Of a stretch of 64,000 nucleotides of DNA, positions 26,644-35,772 are shown piece by piece (positions within the stretch are counted from its first letter, which is position 1; each line of letters begins with the position of its first letter). The position numbers and the translations under genes were made by a program. The notes beneath the pieces were generated by a model. The model was not told the DNA's origin. It did not search any database and saw only the letters and a list, made by a program, of their open reading frames with translations. The DNA lies in NCBI GenBank assembly GCA_002163155.1, contig MAAO01000004.1, positions 248,001 through 312,000 on the forward strand. Reading direction: 5' to 3'. The stretch is from Halobacteriovorax marinus (GTDB lineage: Bacteria; Bdellovibrionota; Bacteriovoracia; Bacteriovoracales; Bacteriovoracaceae).

Positions 26644-29319
26644 TTATGCATCAAGACTAGGTCTCTTAAACCTTTTCTTTTGAGCAACTTTCTTCTTATC
26701 GATAATTTCTGAAAGATCATTTTTTTTACTTTGAAGCCTCTTATTAACTAGACTCACTTCACCTTCAAGCTGATCATTAAAGTTCGTCATATCAATTTGA
26801 CTCTTACTCTCTAAATTCAAAAGACATTCAACTTCTTTCACATGCTCGACTAGTTTGATTTTCTTTGCACGAAGTTCATTTGATCTATTCATAATGAGTT
26901 CAGAGTTTGCAGCTTCTCTCTTGAGTTGCTTTTTCTTCTTAATGAGCATTTGATTAAGTCTAGAGACTTCTTTTTCTAATTTATCAATCTCTGTTGCACT
27001 AATTGAATTATCATTGCCTCTAGTGGCTTCATTAATTTCTACTGCATTAAGCTTAGAAGATAATTCTCTTATTCTCTTATTTAAAACGACTTGTTTTTCA
27101 GTAAAGACTTTTGTCTCATTCTTTTTCTTTTCACTCTCTAATCGAACCTCGACTAGATTAGTTTCAAATTCGGAACACTTTACTTCCAACTTTTTCAATT
27201 GTTCATCTTCACTAAAATATTTTTTAGAAACCTCTTCAAGTAGATCTTGTTCAGATAAGATCTCTTTAGAAGTATTACTCAACTTCTCTAAGTAGAACCT
27301 CTTCTTCTTCTCTATAGAACTAATGGCCTCATTTACTCTACGTTGCTTCAAAGATAACTTCTCTATGAACAATCTTTTAGTTTTCAATTCTTTAGAAGAA
27401 AGTAAAACTTCATTATTTAATGACTTTAAATGCTCTGAGTCTTTCTTTACTTTAGTAAGAATGGATTGATGTAACTTAACTGTCTTTTGAATATGCTCTA
27501 CTTTGATTCTTTTTAAATTAATCTGCCCTTCTAACTCTTTCTTAGTGTCACTATAATCTACATATGCTTGGGTCAATTTCTTAGTGACTTGAGCTTCTTT
27601 TACACTTTGCTCTTCTAGAGAGATGGTCCTTCTATCTATTTCCAATTGTATTTCGTGTTGAATATCTTGTAGAGTTAAGATCTTTTTTTCAATCTCACCT
27701 AGGCTCAATACGTTAGAGTGAACTTCTTTATCTTTTAGAGACAATTCAGTTCTTAATTCATTATTTCTTCTCTCTGTCTGGTCTTTCGTACTTCTCGAGA
27801 TTTTTAACACTTCTTCTTGAGATTGTATTTCCTGTTCGCGGTCTTTGATTAATTGATCAATCTCGGCCTTCTTTTCGATAATAGTACCAAGTTTAGTAAC
27901 TTCTAGTTGGTAGGATTCAATCACTTTTTCTTTTTTGGAATCAAGCTCGCTCAAAGAATCAATCTTCTCCTGATTTTTCCTTGAAATTTTATCTGTATTT
28001 AATTTTAGCTTTTCAAGACGTTCAGACTCACACTTTAATAGTTTTCTATTTGATAAAATCTCTAGATCAAGCGATTCACGCTCAACAGAAAGCTTATGAT
28101 TTTTAGATTCTGTATGTTTAAGCTCATCTTTAATACATTTATTTTTCAGCTGAACTTTACTTTTATTATCTTCAAGCTTCTGAATTGATTCCTTTAAATG
28201 ATTTCGACTCTCCAAAAGAAATTCTTTCCTCTCACTTAAAGAGATTGCAGTTTTATTGCTACTTTCAAATTCAATAGAAAGGTCATTTCTTTGAGATCTT
28301 AAATTTTCTAGAGACTCTTTAATAGCTATCTGATCAAGTTCTTGCCTACTGAGTTCTTTTTCTGATCTAGAAACATCTTCCCTAAGTCTATCAAGATTAA
28401 CTTCGAGAGAATCTCTTTCTTCTTTAACTAGTTTTATATCTGAATGAAATTCTGAGATATTTTCTCTTAGTTTATCTAAATCTGAATTTAGATAACTTTT
28501 ATTTTCTAAGAGTTTACCTTTTTGAGAAAGGTATTTGTTGTACTTTTCTTTTAACCTTGAAATCTCGTGATTCCTTGATTCAATTTCGTCTCTATTTTTT
28601 TTCACTTCAGATGTTGCCTCTGAAATACTATCTTTCAAATGGAGATTCTCATTATCAAGTTGCTTTACATCACTTCTTAGCTCATCTCTTTCTGACTCAC
28701 TCGATTTTGTTAACTCTTTTAAATTTGAAAGCTGCATTTGTCTTTCAGAGAATTTTCTATCTTTAATTCTGACTATTTCTTTTTGTTTTCGAACACTCTT
28801 GTCAGCTCTTTCTCTCTCTTTGGAAAGATCTTCAATTTCAATTTCAATTTTATCAATAAATGTAGAGAGCTCTTTTGTTTTACTTTTATCTTCTTCAATA
28901 CTTCGCCTCTTTTGAAATATTGATTCGTTTAGTATTTTTCTCTTAGAGAGGAAATCCCTTTTCTTAAAGTCTAGAGATTTACAAGTTAAACCTAGTTTCT
29001 CATTTTCACTTTTAACTTCTTGAAACGTGCTATCAATTTCAATATATTTTTCAAAGATAGACTCAACTTCTAATTCTCTTGCTACATTTATAGATTTTGC
29101 TTCTTTATTTCTAAGGACGAGAGAGCGACTCTCTTCTTTTATATTTTCTATATTTTCTAATAAACTCTTTGCTGTCTCTTCAAGCTCCCCTCTTTGGGAG
29201 TATCTATTATCTAAATCCAGTGCAAAGCCGTTCTTCTCACTGAGATATTCCTCTGTGAGCATCTCACATACACCCCTTAACAGACGGATCTTAAATTTTG
29301 TTTGCTTCTTTATCTTCAT
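26644..29319 (-). CDS. Large coiled-coil protein (891 aa), function unknown
   Basis: Almost the whole 891-residue protein is charged, heptad-like helix rich in Glu, Lys, Ser and Leu. I find a single proline, near residue 887 in the C-terminal tail KKRFKRPSLDA, and no Walker motifs. It therefore is not a complete SMC/RecN-type ATPase. A continuous rod of this length would exceed 100 nm. The N-terminus is basic (MKIKKQTKFKIRLLRG) and no signal peptide or membrane segment is seen. The start is uncertain: an ATG at codon 20 has its own SD-like GGGGTG. It may be structural, akin to bacterial filament-forming coiled-coil proteins. Confidence 0.85.
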   Translation of the reverse strand: MKIKKQTKFKIRLLRGVCEMLTEEYLSEKNGFALDLDNRYSQRGELEETAKSLLENIENIKEESRSLVLRNKEAKSINVARELEVESIFEKYIEIDSTFQEVKSENEKLGLTCKSLDFKKRDFLSKRKILNESIFQKRRSIEEDKSKTKELSTFIDKIEIEIEDLSKERERADKSVRKQKEIVRIKDRKFSERQMQLSNLKELTKSSESERDELRSDVKQLDNENLHLKDSISEATSEVKKNRDEIESRNHEISRLKEKYNKYLSQKGKLLENKSYLNSDLDKLRENISEFHSDIKLVKEERDSLEVNLDRLREDVSRSEKELSRQELDQIAIKESLENLRSQRNDLSIEFESSNKTAISLSERKEFLLESRNHLKESIQKLEDNKSKVQLKNKCIKDELKHTESKNHKLSVERESLDLEILSNRKLLKCESERLEKLKLNTDKISRKNQEKIDSLSELDSKKEKVIESYQLEVTKLGTIIEKKAEIDQLIKDREQEIQSQEEVLKISRSTKDQTERRNNELRTELSLKDKEVHSNVLSLGEIEKKILTLQDIQHEIQLEIDRRTISLEEQSVKEAQVTKKLTQAYVDYSDTKKELEGQINLKRIKVEHIQKTVKLHQSILTKVKKDSEHLKSLNNEVLLSSKELKTKRLFIEKLSLKQRRVNEAISSIEKKKRFYLEKLSNTSKEILSEQDLLEEVSKKYFSEDEQLKKLEVKCSEFETNLVEVRLESEKKKNETKVFTEKQVVLNKRIRELSSKLNAVEINEATRGNDNSISATEIDKLEKEVSRLNQMLIKKKKQLKREAANSELIMNRSNELRAKKIKLVEHVKEVECLLNLESKSQIDMTNFNDQLEGEVSLVNKRLQSKKNDLSEIIDKKKVAQKKRFKRPSLDA

Positions 29320-29444
29320 ACCTATAATTACCTATTCTGATCATCACAAGTATGACACACAACAACAATCAGTTGGAGTAGGCAGATAGTACATGTTCAT
29401 GCGCCTTTAGGAGCAAATAACTAAAGATGGATGATAAAAGGGAC

Positions 29445-30050
29445 TTAAACTGTTGGAATTGAAGGGATATGACAATCGTCTTCACGAGAGAGAATTTGAT
29501 CATCAACCAGCTTTAACAACCTCGTGATTTTCTTTTCTCTTTCCTGAATTAACTGATCTAATTGGTCCAGTTCTTTACGTTCACATCGAATAGTTTCACC
29601 ATTCTTTATTAGCGTAAGTTTTAAAGAATTAATTTTTTGATCAATATTATTTAGATTTCCTACTTTTACTTTTCTAGCAGCTTGAAGGTTTATTAAATTA
29701 CTTTCGCCTTCAAGTTGTTTCTTCGTTAAGAAATGTAATACCTTAGAGGATTTCTTTGTTTGATAATTTATTAATTGAATTAAATTATCTTGGTTTTTGA
29801 TGTTTTGATTAGTCGTAGCAATTGCGACTTGGGCCCTTAAGAAATTTTCCTTATGCTTTTCAAGCTCTAGGGCCATTTCTTCTAGAATATTTTCTTCAAG
29901 AGAAATTTGTTCAAGGGGTGCTTTTTGTCGATATGTATCAACAAGGGTTTGCTCTTCAATTTTAGTTTTTAAATCACTAAAATTGAGAGTTTTTTCTTTT
30001 TTAATTTTTTTTAATGAACGACTTGAATGGCTATCTTGGTTACTTTCCAT
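29445..30050 (-). CDS. Small coiled-coil protein, function unknown
   Basis: This 201-residue hydrophilic protein has a basic N-terminal 30 residues (SSRSLKKIKKEKTLNFSDLK) and a long predicted coiled coil at about residues 45-190. It ends in a short tail, HIPSIPTV. It lies 54 bases after spoT and 125 bases before the 891-residue coiled-coil gene on the same strand. No good SD precedes the ATG. Composition and position suggest the two coiled-coil proteins may work together, but no family is recognised. Confidence 0.75.
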   Translation of the reverse strand: MESNQDSHSSRSLKKIKKEKTLNFSDLKTKIEEQTLVDTYRQKAPLEQISLEENILEEMALELEKHKENFLRAQVAIATTNQNIKNQDNLIQLINYQTKKSSKVLHFLTKKQLEGESNLINLQAARKVKVGNLNNIDQKINSLKLTLIKNGETIRCERKELDQLDQLIQEREKKITRLLKLVDDQILSREDDCHIPSIPTV

Positions 30051-30104
30051 TTATATATTTTAGAACAAAAAAAACTCAAAATATGTCGGGAAGAAAGTGC
30101 CAAA

Positions 30105-32294
30105 CTACACTCTATCAACAGAGATAACCTCTTCAATTGATTCAACTGAGCTAATAGTTTTTAAAAGTTCAGAAAAGTCATTGACTTCAATTTCAAAGAT
30201 AAAACTACCTTTCCTATCAGGTAATGACTTAGCTAAAGCAGATCGAATATTCACACCAATATTATTTATATTCTTTGAAATTTGAGAAAGAATTCCTGGC
30301 TTATCATGTGTAATAACTCTTATATTCACAGGATGTTTAAATGCGAATTCAGAGTTCCATTCAACCAGTACATTTCGGCCAATATCACCTGCATCAATTC
30401 TAGTACAATTCGCAGTATGAACAGTAATTCCCCTTCCTCTTGTTATATATCCTTGAATTGGATCACCTGGAATAGGATTACAGCATCTGGCCATTCTAAC
30501 CATGAGATCATTCATCCCATCAACTATAACGGCGTTATCTTTGTTCGATTTCTTTCTAGCTGTCTGAGAGAGCTTCTTAGAAAAAGAATCGATTTCTTCA
30601 AGTTCAGTTAGAACTTTATCATCTTCTTTAGTTCGAAAAGTTGGAAATTCTTCAATAACTTGTTTCGCTGTAAACTTTCCAGAACCCACATTGATCAACA
30701 TATCATCTTCATTTGATACACTGAGAGACTTGAGTACTTTAGGAAATTCAGTTAATTTAAAAGCACTCTTTAAAGAAGTATCTACAACTCTAAAAGCTTT
30801 TTCTAAAATTTCACGACCAACTTCTTTATTCTTATCTCTTTCAACTTTTAATAACCATTGCTTTATCTTCTGCTTAGCTTTAGAAGATTTAACAATATTC
30901 ACCCAATCTTTACTTGGAGTTTGAGTCTTGCTTGTTAGAATTTCGACTGTGTCCCCAGACTTAAGCGTATACCTTAAGGGAACCATTCTACCGTTAACTT
31001 TAGCTCCAACACATTTGTGACCTACTTCTGTATGAACAGCATAAGCAAAGTCTAACGGCGTTGCCCCGTAACGAAGTTCTCTAACATCACCTGTTGGTGT
31101 GAAGACAAATACTCCCCCCACATCGAGATCATTTTTCACAACATCCATAAAGTCGGCGTTGTTATCAACACTTTGATTAAATTCTAGAAGTTCTTGAACC
31201 CAATCGAGTTTCTTCAGAGAAGAATTTGTTCCTTCTTTATATTTCCAATGTGCAGCGATCCCTCTTTCTGCAACCTCATCCATTTCTTGAGTACGGATTT
31301 GGATTTCAATTCTTTCTGCTTTGGGACCAATAACAGTAGTGTGCAGAGATTGATAATTATTAACCTTAGGAATCGCAATATAATCCTTAAAACGACCAGG
31401 GATTGGAGTAAAAGATGAATGAATAATCCCTAGGGCCTTATAACATTCAGTAATATTTGCGACATTAATTCTAAAAGCTAGGACATCTTGAATTTGTTCG
31501 AAGTCCACACCTCTAGCACTCATTTTCTTATAAATTGAAAAGAAGTGTTTTGATCTACCTTTAGCTTCACATTTTAAAGAGTACTCAATCAGGTTTTCTT
31601 TGATGACTTCAATAGTCTCACGAATATAAGCTTCTCTTTCAGACTTCTTCATCGCAATTTTTTCAGCCAAACGATAATAAATCTCTGGCTTCATAAATCT
31701 AAGGCATAAATCTTCTAGTTCTGCTTTTACTGAGTTGATACCTAAGCGACTTGCCAGAGGAACATAGATCTCTAATGTTTCTGTGGCAATTTTCTTTTGT
31801 TTTTCATCAGAAACATATTGAAGAGTTCTCATGTTATGCATTCTATCTGCTAACTTAACAATGATAACTCTAAGGTCTTTGGCCATGGCCACAACCATTT
31901 TTCTAAAGTTTTCAGCTTGTGTTTCTTCTTTAGTTTTAAATTTGATTTTTGAAATTTTTGTAAGACCAACAACAATTTGTGCAATCTCACTGGAAAATTC
32001 TCTTTCAATTTCTTCAGGCGTAACATCACAATCTTCAACAACATCATGGAGAAGTCCAGCAATGACACTATCCATATCCATTCGAAGTTTTACTAGCGTA
32101 CCTGCAACATTTAGAGGGTGAATAATATATTCTTCCCCAGAACTTCGCATTTGACCTTTATGAGATGTTTCAGCAAAGAGATATGCTTTTCTTAGAAGAT
32201 TAAAATCCGCATCAGGATAGTAAGCTTCCATTCTCTTAACAAGTTCATCAATATTCAAGTCTCTTTCATGTGAAAAATCTAAACGGTGAAGCAT
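30105..32294 (-). CDS. spoT: Bifunctional (p)ppGpp synthetase/hydrolase (Rel/SpoT)
   Basis: This 729-residue long RSH enzyme makes and degrades the alarmone (p)ppGpp. In order come the HD hydrolase domain (EEYIIHPLNVAGTL, LLHDVVED with the HDxxED motif; residues about 40-190), the synthetase domain (GRFKDYIAIPKVNNYQSLHT and IEIQIRT), a TGS domain near residue 400 (VFVFTPTGDVRELRYGATPL), a conserved-Cys region (MARCCNPIPGD) and a C-terminal ACT domain. The hydrolase motif is intact, so it is probably bifunctional. It follows gmk by 13 bases. Confidence 0.96.
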   Translation of the reverse strand: MLHRLDFSHERDLNIDELVKRMEAYYPDADFNLLRKAYLFAETSHKGQMRSSGEEYIIHPLNVAGTLVKLRMDMDSVIAGLLHDVVEDCDVTPEEIEREFSSEIAQIVVGLTKISKIKFKTKEETQAENFRKMVVAMAKDLRVIIVKLADRMHNMRTLQYVSDEKQKKIATETLEIYVPLASRLGINSVKAELEDLCLRFMKPEIYYRLAEKIAMKKSEREAYIRETIEVIKENLIEYSLKCEAKGRSKHFFSIYKKMSARGVDFEQIQDVLAFRINVANITECYKALGIIHSSFTPIPGRFKDYIAIPKVNNYQSLHTTVIGPKAERIEIQIRTQEMDEVAERGIAAHWKYKEGTNSSLKKLDWVQELLEFNQSVDNNADFMDVVKNDLDVGGVFVFTPTGDVRELRYGATPLDFAYAVHTEVGHKCVGAKVNGRMVPLRYTLKSGDTVEILTSKTQTPSKDWVNIVKSSKAKQKIKQWLLKVERDKNKEVGREILEKAFRVVDTSLKSAFKLTEFPKVLKSLSVSNEDDMLINVGSGKFTAKQVIEEFPTFRTKEDDKVLTELEEIDSFSKKLSQTARKKSNKDNAVIVDGMNDLMVRMARCCNPIPGDPIQGYITRGRGITVHTANCTRIDAGDIGRNVLVEWNSEFAFKHPVNIRVITHDKPGILSQISKNINNIGVNIRSALAKSLPDRKGSFIFEIEVNDFSELLKTISSVESIEEVISVDRV

Positions 32295-32307
32295 CTATTT
32301 ATTAACC

Positions 32308-32874
32308 TTATGTATCTAGTATTTGCTGAATAGTATTTTTTAAATCTATGAAGGCCTGTTCAAGAACTTCATTTTTTACACAAAAATCATAATCGTCTTT
32401 TCTTAAAACTTCTCTTTTGGCATTTTCAAGTCGAAGGTTAATAACCCCCGTACTATCAGTTCCGCGACCTCTTAGACGTTTTTCTAATTCCTCAATTGAA
32501 GGTGGTGCGATAAAAATAGCTTTTGCTTTATCCTTAAAATAATTTTTAAATGAGTCCGCGCCTTGAACGTCTAAATCAAACAAAAGGTGCTTCCCATTTG
32601 CCAACTCTGACTCTACAAACTTTTTTGAAGTTCCGTAGAAATTAGAATGAACTTCTGCCCACTCTATAAATTCATCGGCTTCTTTCATCGCAAGAAATGT
32701 ATCCTTCTCGATGAAATTATATGCAACTCCATCCTCTTCTCCTGTTCTAATTGGTCTCGTTGTAAAAGAAACGGACTCAACTAAACTAGGGAATTCTGCT
32801 TTAATTTTCTTTATTAAAGTGGATTTTCCTGTCCCAGATGGGGCGACAATAACAATAATCTTTCCGGTGCTCAT
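32308..32874 (-). CDS. gmk: Guanylate kinase
   Basis: This 188-residue GMP kinase converts GMP to GDP using ATP. The P-loop IVAPSGTGKSTLI (residues 8-20), the GMP-binding FTTRPIRTGEEDGVAYNFI and the LFDLDVQGADSFK segment are all present, and the length is slightly shorter than E. coli Gmk. It lies two bases after yicC and just before spoT, linking guanine nucleotide supply to alarmone synthesis. The rpoZ gene that sits between gmk and spoT in enterobacteria is absent here. Confidence 0.96.
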   Translation of the reverse strand: MSTGKIIVIVAPSGTGKSTLIKKIKAEFPSLVESVSFTTRPIRTGEEDGVAYNFIEKDTFLAMKEADEFIEWAEVHSNFYGTSKKFVESELANGKHLLFDLDVQGADSFKNYFKDKAKAIFIAPPSIEELEKRLRGRGTDSTGVINLRLENAKREVLRKDDYDFCVKNEVLEQAFIDLKNTIQQILDT

Positions 32875-32876
32875 AG

Positions 32877-33749
32877 TTACTCTATATTTAAGCTTTGTTC
32901 TCTAATCTTTTCTAATTGTACTTTCATCTGAACGACATTTTCAGAGATTTCCTTTAGGGAAGATTTTGACCCTATGGTATTTGTTTCCCTATTTAGCTCT
33001 TGAATGAGGAAATCGATCTGTCTTCCTACTTCTCCACCCTGGTCCAGGATAGAATCAAGCTTCTCTAAATGGGACTTAATACGATTAATCTCTTCATGAA
33101 CATCTAGTTTCTCTAAATAGTATACCACCTCTTGTAAGAACCTAGGTTCTTCAATATTGAGGTCACTTGAAAACTCTGCAAATTTCTTCTTTAATTTATC
33201 TTCAACATTTTTTTGAAAATGATCAGTTTCACCACAAATAACATTAAAGTGCTCTTCATATTGCTGACGATGCTCTTTAATCACTTTAAGTAACTTCTCA
33301 CCCTCTGATAAACGAGAGTCAGCTAAGTTCGCGAGGGCATTAGAGAAGGCCTCTTTAGCTAATATTAGACTCTCCTCACTCTTATCATCTAGATCCTTAT
33401 AAAAATCTTGTCTAAGAAACTCAGTAGGCTGAATTGATAACTCTAACCCACTTGCCTTAACCATTTTTGATATTTTACTTAAGAAGCTTGCAACTTTTTC
33501 TTCATCAATATCATCGAATTTTGTTTTACCTTCGGCTTTTTTATAATTAATAAAAATATCGAAGCTACCTCTTTTAAACGTGCTACTAAGCTTGTTTTTA
33601 AGATTAATTTCAATTGGTGCAAAAAGAGAAGACATTTTAAATCTCGTATCTTTAAAACGATGATTTACACTTTTAACTTCGGCTGAAATGATCCAGTCCT
33701 CGCTAGAAGCTTCCCCTTTTCCAAATCCTGTCATTGATTGAATTGGCAC
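32877..33749 (-). CDS. yicC: YicC-family endoribonuclease-like protein
   Basis: This is a 290-residue YicC family protein. The family start SMTGFGKGE and EVKSVNHRFKDTRFKM are at the N-terminus. The C-terminal DUF1732 part has RFLQEVVYYLEKLDVHEEI and QGGEVGRQIDFLIQELNRET. E. coli YicC has been described as an endoribonuclease. I place the start at GTG 33749, with AAGGAG six bases upstream, ten bases after accA; longer versions would run into accA. It forms an operon with gmk. Confidence 0.92.
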   Translation of the reverse strand: MPIQSMTGFGKGEASSEDWIISAEVKSVNHRFKDTRFKMSSLFAPIEINLKNKLSSTFKRGSFDIFINYKKAEGKTKFDDIDEEKVASFLSKISKMVKASGLELSIQPTEFLRQDFYKDLDDKSEESLILAKEAFSNALANLADSRLSEGEKLLKVIKEHRQQYEEHFNVICGETDHFQKNVEDKLKKKFAEFSSDLNIEEPRFLQEVVYYLEKLDVHEEINRIKSHLEKLDSILDQGGEVGRQIDFLIQELNRETNTIGSKSSLKEISENVVQMKVQLEKIREQSLNIE

Positions 33750-33759
33750 CAATCTCTCC

Positions 33760-34740
33760 TTATTGCACTTGAGTAATCGTATGATTACCAATTTTTCTAA
33801 ATTTTTCGAATCTATTCTCAAGAAGCTTTTCAGTTTTAATTTTTGATAAGGCCTTAAGCTCTTTAGATATTGCTTTTTTTACTAATTCATATGTAGCCGT
33901 TTTGTCTTTATGAGCTCCACCTGTTGGTTCAATTATGACAGCATCGGCAACTTCTAACTCAATTGCTTTAGATGGTACTAACTTTAGTGAGTTTGCAGCA
34001 TCTTCCGCTTTCTTTGGGTCTGCCCATAGAATTGAAGCACAAGATTCAGGAGAAATAACTGAGTAAATTGAATACTCCATCATGAGAACTCGATCAGCGA
34101 TAGCGATTCCTAAAGCTCCACCAGAACCACCTTCTCCGATAACTACAGAAATAATTGGTGATTTAATATCAAACATTTCCGCAAGGTTTTCAGCAATGGC
34201 ACAAGCTTGTCCACGCTCTTCAGCACCAATTCCTGGATAAGCACCCGGAGTATCAACTAGAGTTACAATGGGTATTCCAAAACGACCTGCAGTTTGCATA
34301 ATCCTTAGGGCCTTTCTATAGCCTTCAGGTCTTGGCATTCCAAAATTACGTTTAACTTTTTCTTTTGTCTTGCGACCTTTTTCAATTCCAATGATAGCAA
34401 CATCACGTCCATCAATTTTACCAAAACCAGTAATAATTGCGGGATCGTTGGCAAAGTGTCTATCACCACAAACTTCTTTAAAGTCTTCAACCATTTCATT
34501 TATGTAATCAATAGTATGCGGTCTATTTGGATGTCTCGATAAGAGAACACGTTCCCATGGAGTAAGTTTTTCGTATATATCTTTAATAAGAGTACTAACT
34601 TTATTTTGAAGTGCTTTAATCTCTTTTGAGATATCAATCTCTGGCTGTAGAGAAGCTACTTGTAATTCCTTGATTTGGTTTTCTAAATCACGTACTGGTT
34701 TTTCAAATTCTAAAGTGTAATTACTGAGTAAATCACTCAT
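33760..34740 (-). CDS. accA: Acetyl-CoA carboxylase carboxyltransferase subunit alpha
   Basis: This 326-residue AccA transfers CO2 from carboxybiotin to acetyl-CoA together with AccD, the committed step of fatty-acid synthesis. Characteristic segments include WERVLLSRHPNRPHTIDYI, KGRKTKEKVKRNFGMPRPEG, the oxyanion-hole/crotonase-like VTLVDTPGAYPGIGAEERGQ and IGEGGSGGALGIAIADRVLM. Length is normal. It is the first gene of the accA-yicC-gmk-spoT group; accD is not in the window. Confidence 0.96.
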   Translation of the reverse strand: MSDLLSNYTLEFEKPVRDLENQIKELQVASLQPEIDISKEIKALQNKVSTLIKDIYEKLTPWERVLLSRHPNRPHTIDYINEMVEDFKEVCGDRHFANDPAIITGFGKIDGRDVAIIGIEKGRKTKEKVKRNFGMPRPEGYRKALRIMQTAGRFGIPIVTLVDTPGAYPGIGAEERGQACAIAENLAEMFDIKSPIISVVIGEGGSGGALGIAIADRVLMMEYSIYSVISPESCASILWADPKKAEDAANSLKLVPSKAIELEVADAVIIEPTGGAHKDKTATYELVKKAISKELKALSKIKTEKLLENRFEKFRKIGNHTITQVQ

Positions 34741-34850
34741 TTTTACCTCACAATTTTGCGATAAATATCACAAGAGTTTTAACCGTCAAAAGGCTCAATT
34801 TAAGCCCCCAATACTAGGAAAATTCAATGAGTTCTACAACCCTGAAACCA

Positions 34851-34874
34851 AAAAAAGAGGCCTTTAGCCTCTTT
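34851..34874 (-). terminator. Intrinsic terminator of the lipoprotein gene
   Basis: The 8-bp stem AAAGAGGC/GCCTCTTT closes a five-base loop. Read on the minus strand, it ends in an uninterrupted T run. It lies just beyond the stop of the 216-residue lipoprotein gene and separates it from accA. Confidence 0.85.
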
Positions 34875-34914
34875 AAGTTGCAACATGTCGCATCATGATC
34901 GATTTAAAATGATT

Positions 34915-35565
34915 TTATTCGAGAACCCAGCCACTTACCTGGCCATTTTCAAAGTAAATTTGCCTAACTTGAGAACCATCATAGAATGACCATCTCTCAT
35001 TTTCATATCTTGGATCGCCGGCCACATCAACCTGGACTGGTCTCCCCCACATACGCATAATATCATCCTTTCTCATTCCCACGGCAACATTGGGACTTCG
35101 TGCAGTTTTATAACCGAAGTTATGACTAGCCGGAGATCTCATATTCTTTTTATACACGCTGAACATTTTTGTGTGAATATACTCTTGCCTCTCGCGAGTA
35201 GGCAGTTTTAAGTAGTAGATTTTTTCAGAGTCCGTATCTAAGTGATCCCTCACTGCAGAGTATTGAGTAAATTGTTCATCAGTTAGAGAGTCTAGTTTTT
35301 TCGCCAACTCCTTTCTAACAGATTGATTCTCACGAGCCTCTTCTCTTGTCAGTCCATCCATCGGTGTTCTATCAAGGATTTCATCTCGCGATCGATCGGC
35401 CCTGCCAGAATCACCAGACGTTAGCTCAAAGTCTTTTCCAGCTGTCCAAAATGAGTTAGCCTCTCGATCCATCTGATCAATGAAACTTCTATTTTCTAGA
35501 AGTGCTGCACATCCACCCAGCAAGAGTAGAGCCTGTATCAATATAATTAATTTAAAAGTTCTCAT
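34915..35565 (-). CDS. Putative outer-membrane lipoprotein
   Basis: This 216-residue protein has a clear lipoprotein signal: FKLIILIQALLLLGGC, with lipidated Cys19 in the LGGC lipobox followed by AALLENRS. The mature part is hydrophilic. Its last 60 residues (VGMRKDDIMRMWGRPVQVDV, then a WSFYDGSQVRQIYFENGQV segment) resemble the SmpA/OmlA (BamE-like) beta fold, in which a small domain reads 'GM...v...wG.P'. I chose ATG 35565 because the longer reading would bury the signal peptide. Role unknown; perhaps envelope assembly. Confidence 0.8.
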   Translation of the reverse strand: MRTFKLIILIQALLLLGGCAALLENRSFIDQMDREANSFWTAGKDFELTSGDSGRADRSRDEILDRTPMDGLTREEARENQSVRKELAKKLDSLTDEQFTQYSAVRDHLDTDSEKIYYLKLPTRERQEYIHTKMFSVYKKNMRSPASHNFGYKTARSPNVAVGMRKDDIMRMWGRPVQVDVAGDPRYENERWSFYDGSQVRQIYFENGQVSGWVLE

Positions 35566-35772
35566 AATTATAACCAGATTTTTTATTTTCGTGGCCCAGT
35601 ATTGAGCGTACATACCGCATATCGGGCAGCTCAAAGCGAAAACGAAGATATTAATAATAATTTGAGGCTATGGGACATTTTTTCCAGAGAAGAGTCTTTT
35701 AGTCGGTTATAATTATAGAGTAAAAGCCTAAGAATTACTTAAAAGTTGTCGATAAGTCTCACGGAGGATCAA

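Noticed and set aside
27014-27295. Plus-strand ORFs inside the large coiled-coil gene
   Set aside because: They are Ser/Leu/Phe-rich antisense shadows of a Glu/Lys/Ser-rich coding frame and have no SD.
30000-30140. Sigma-54 promoter (TGGCAC-N5-TTGC) near spoT
   Set aside because: A GGCAC element is present but the -12 GC element is missing; no convincing sigma-54 site was seen anywhere in the window.
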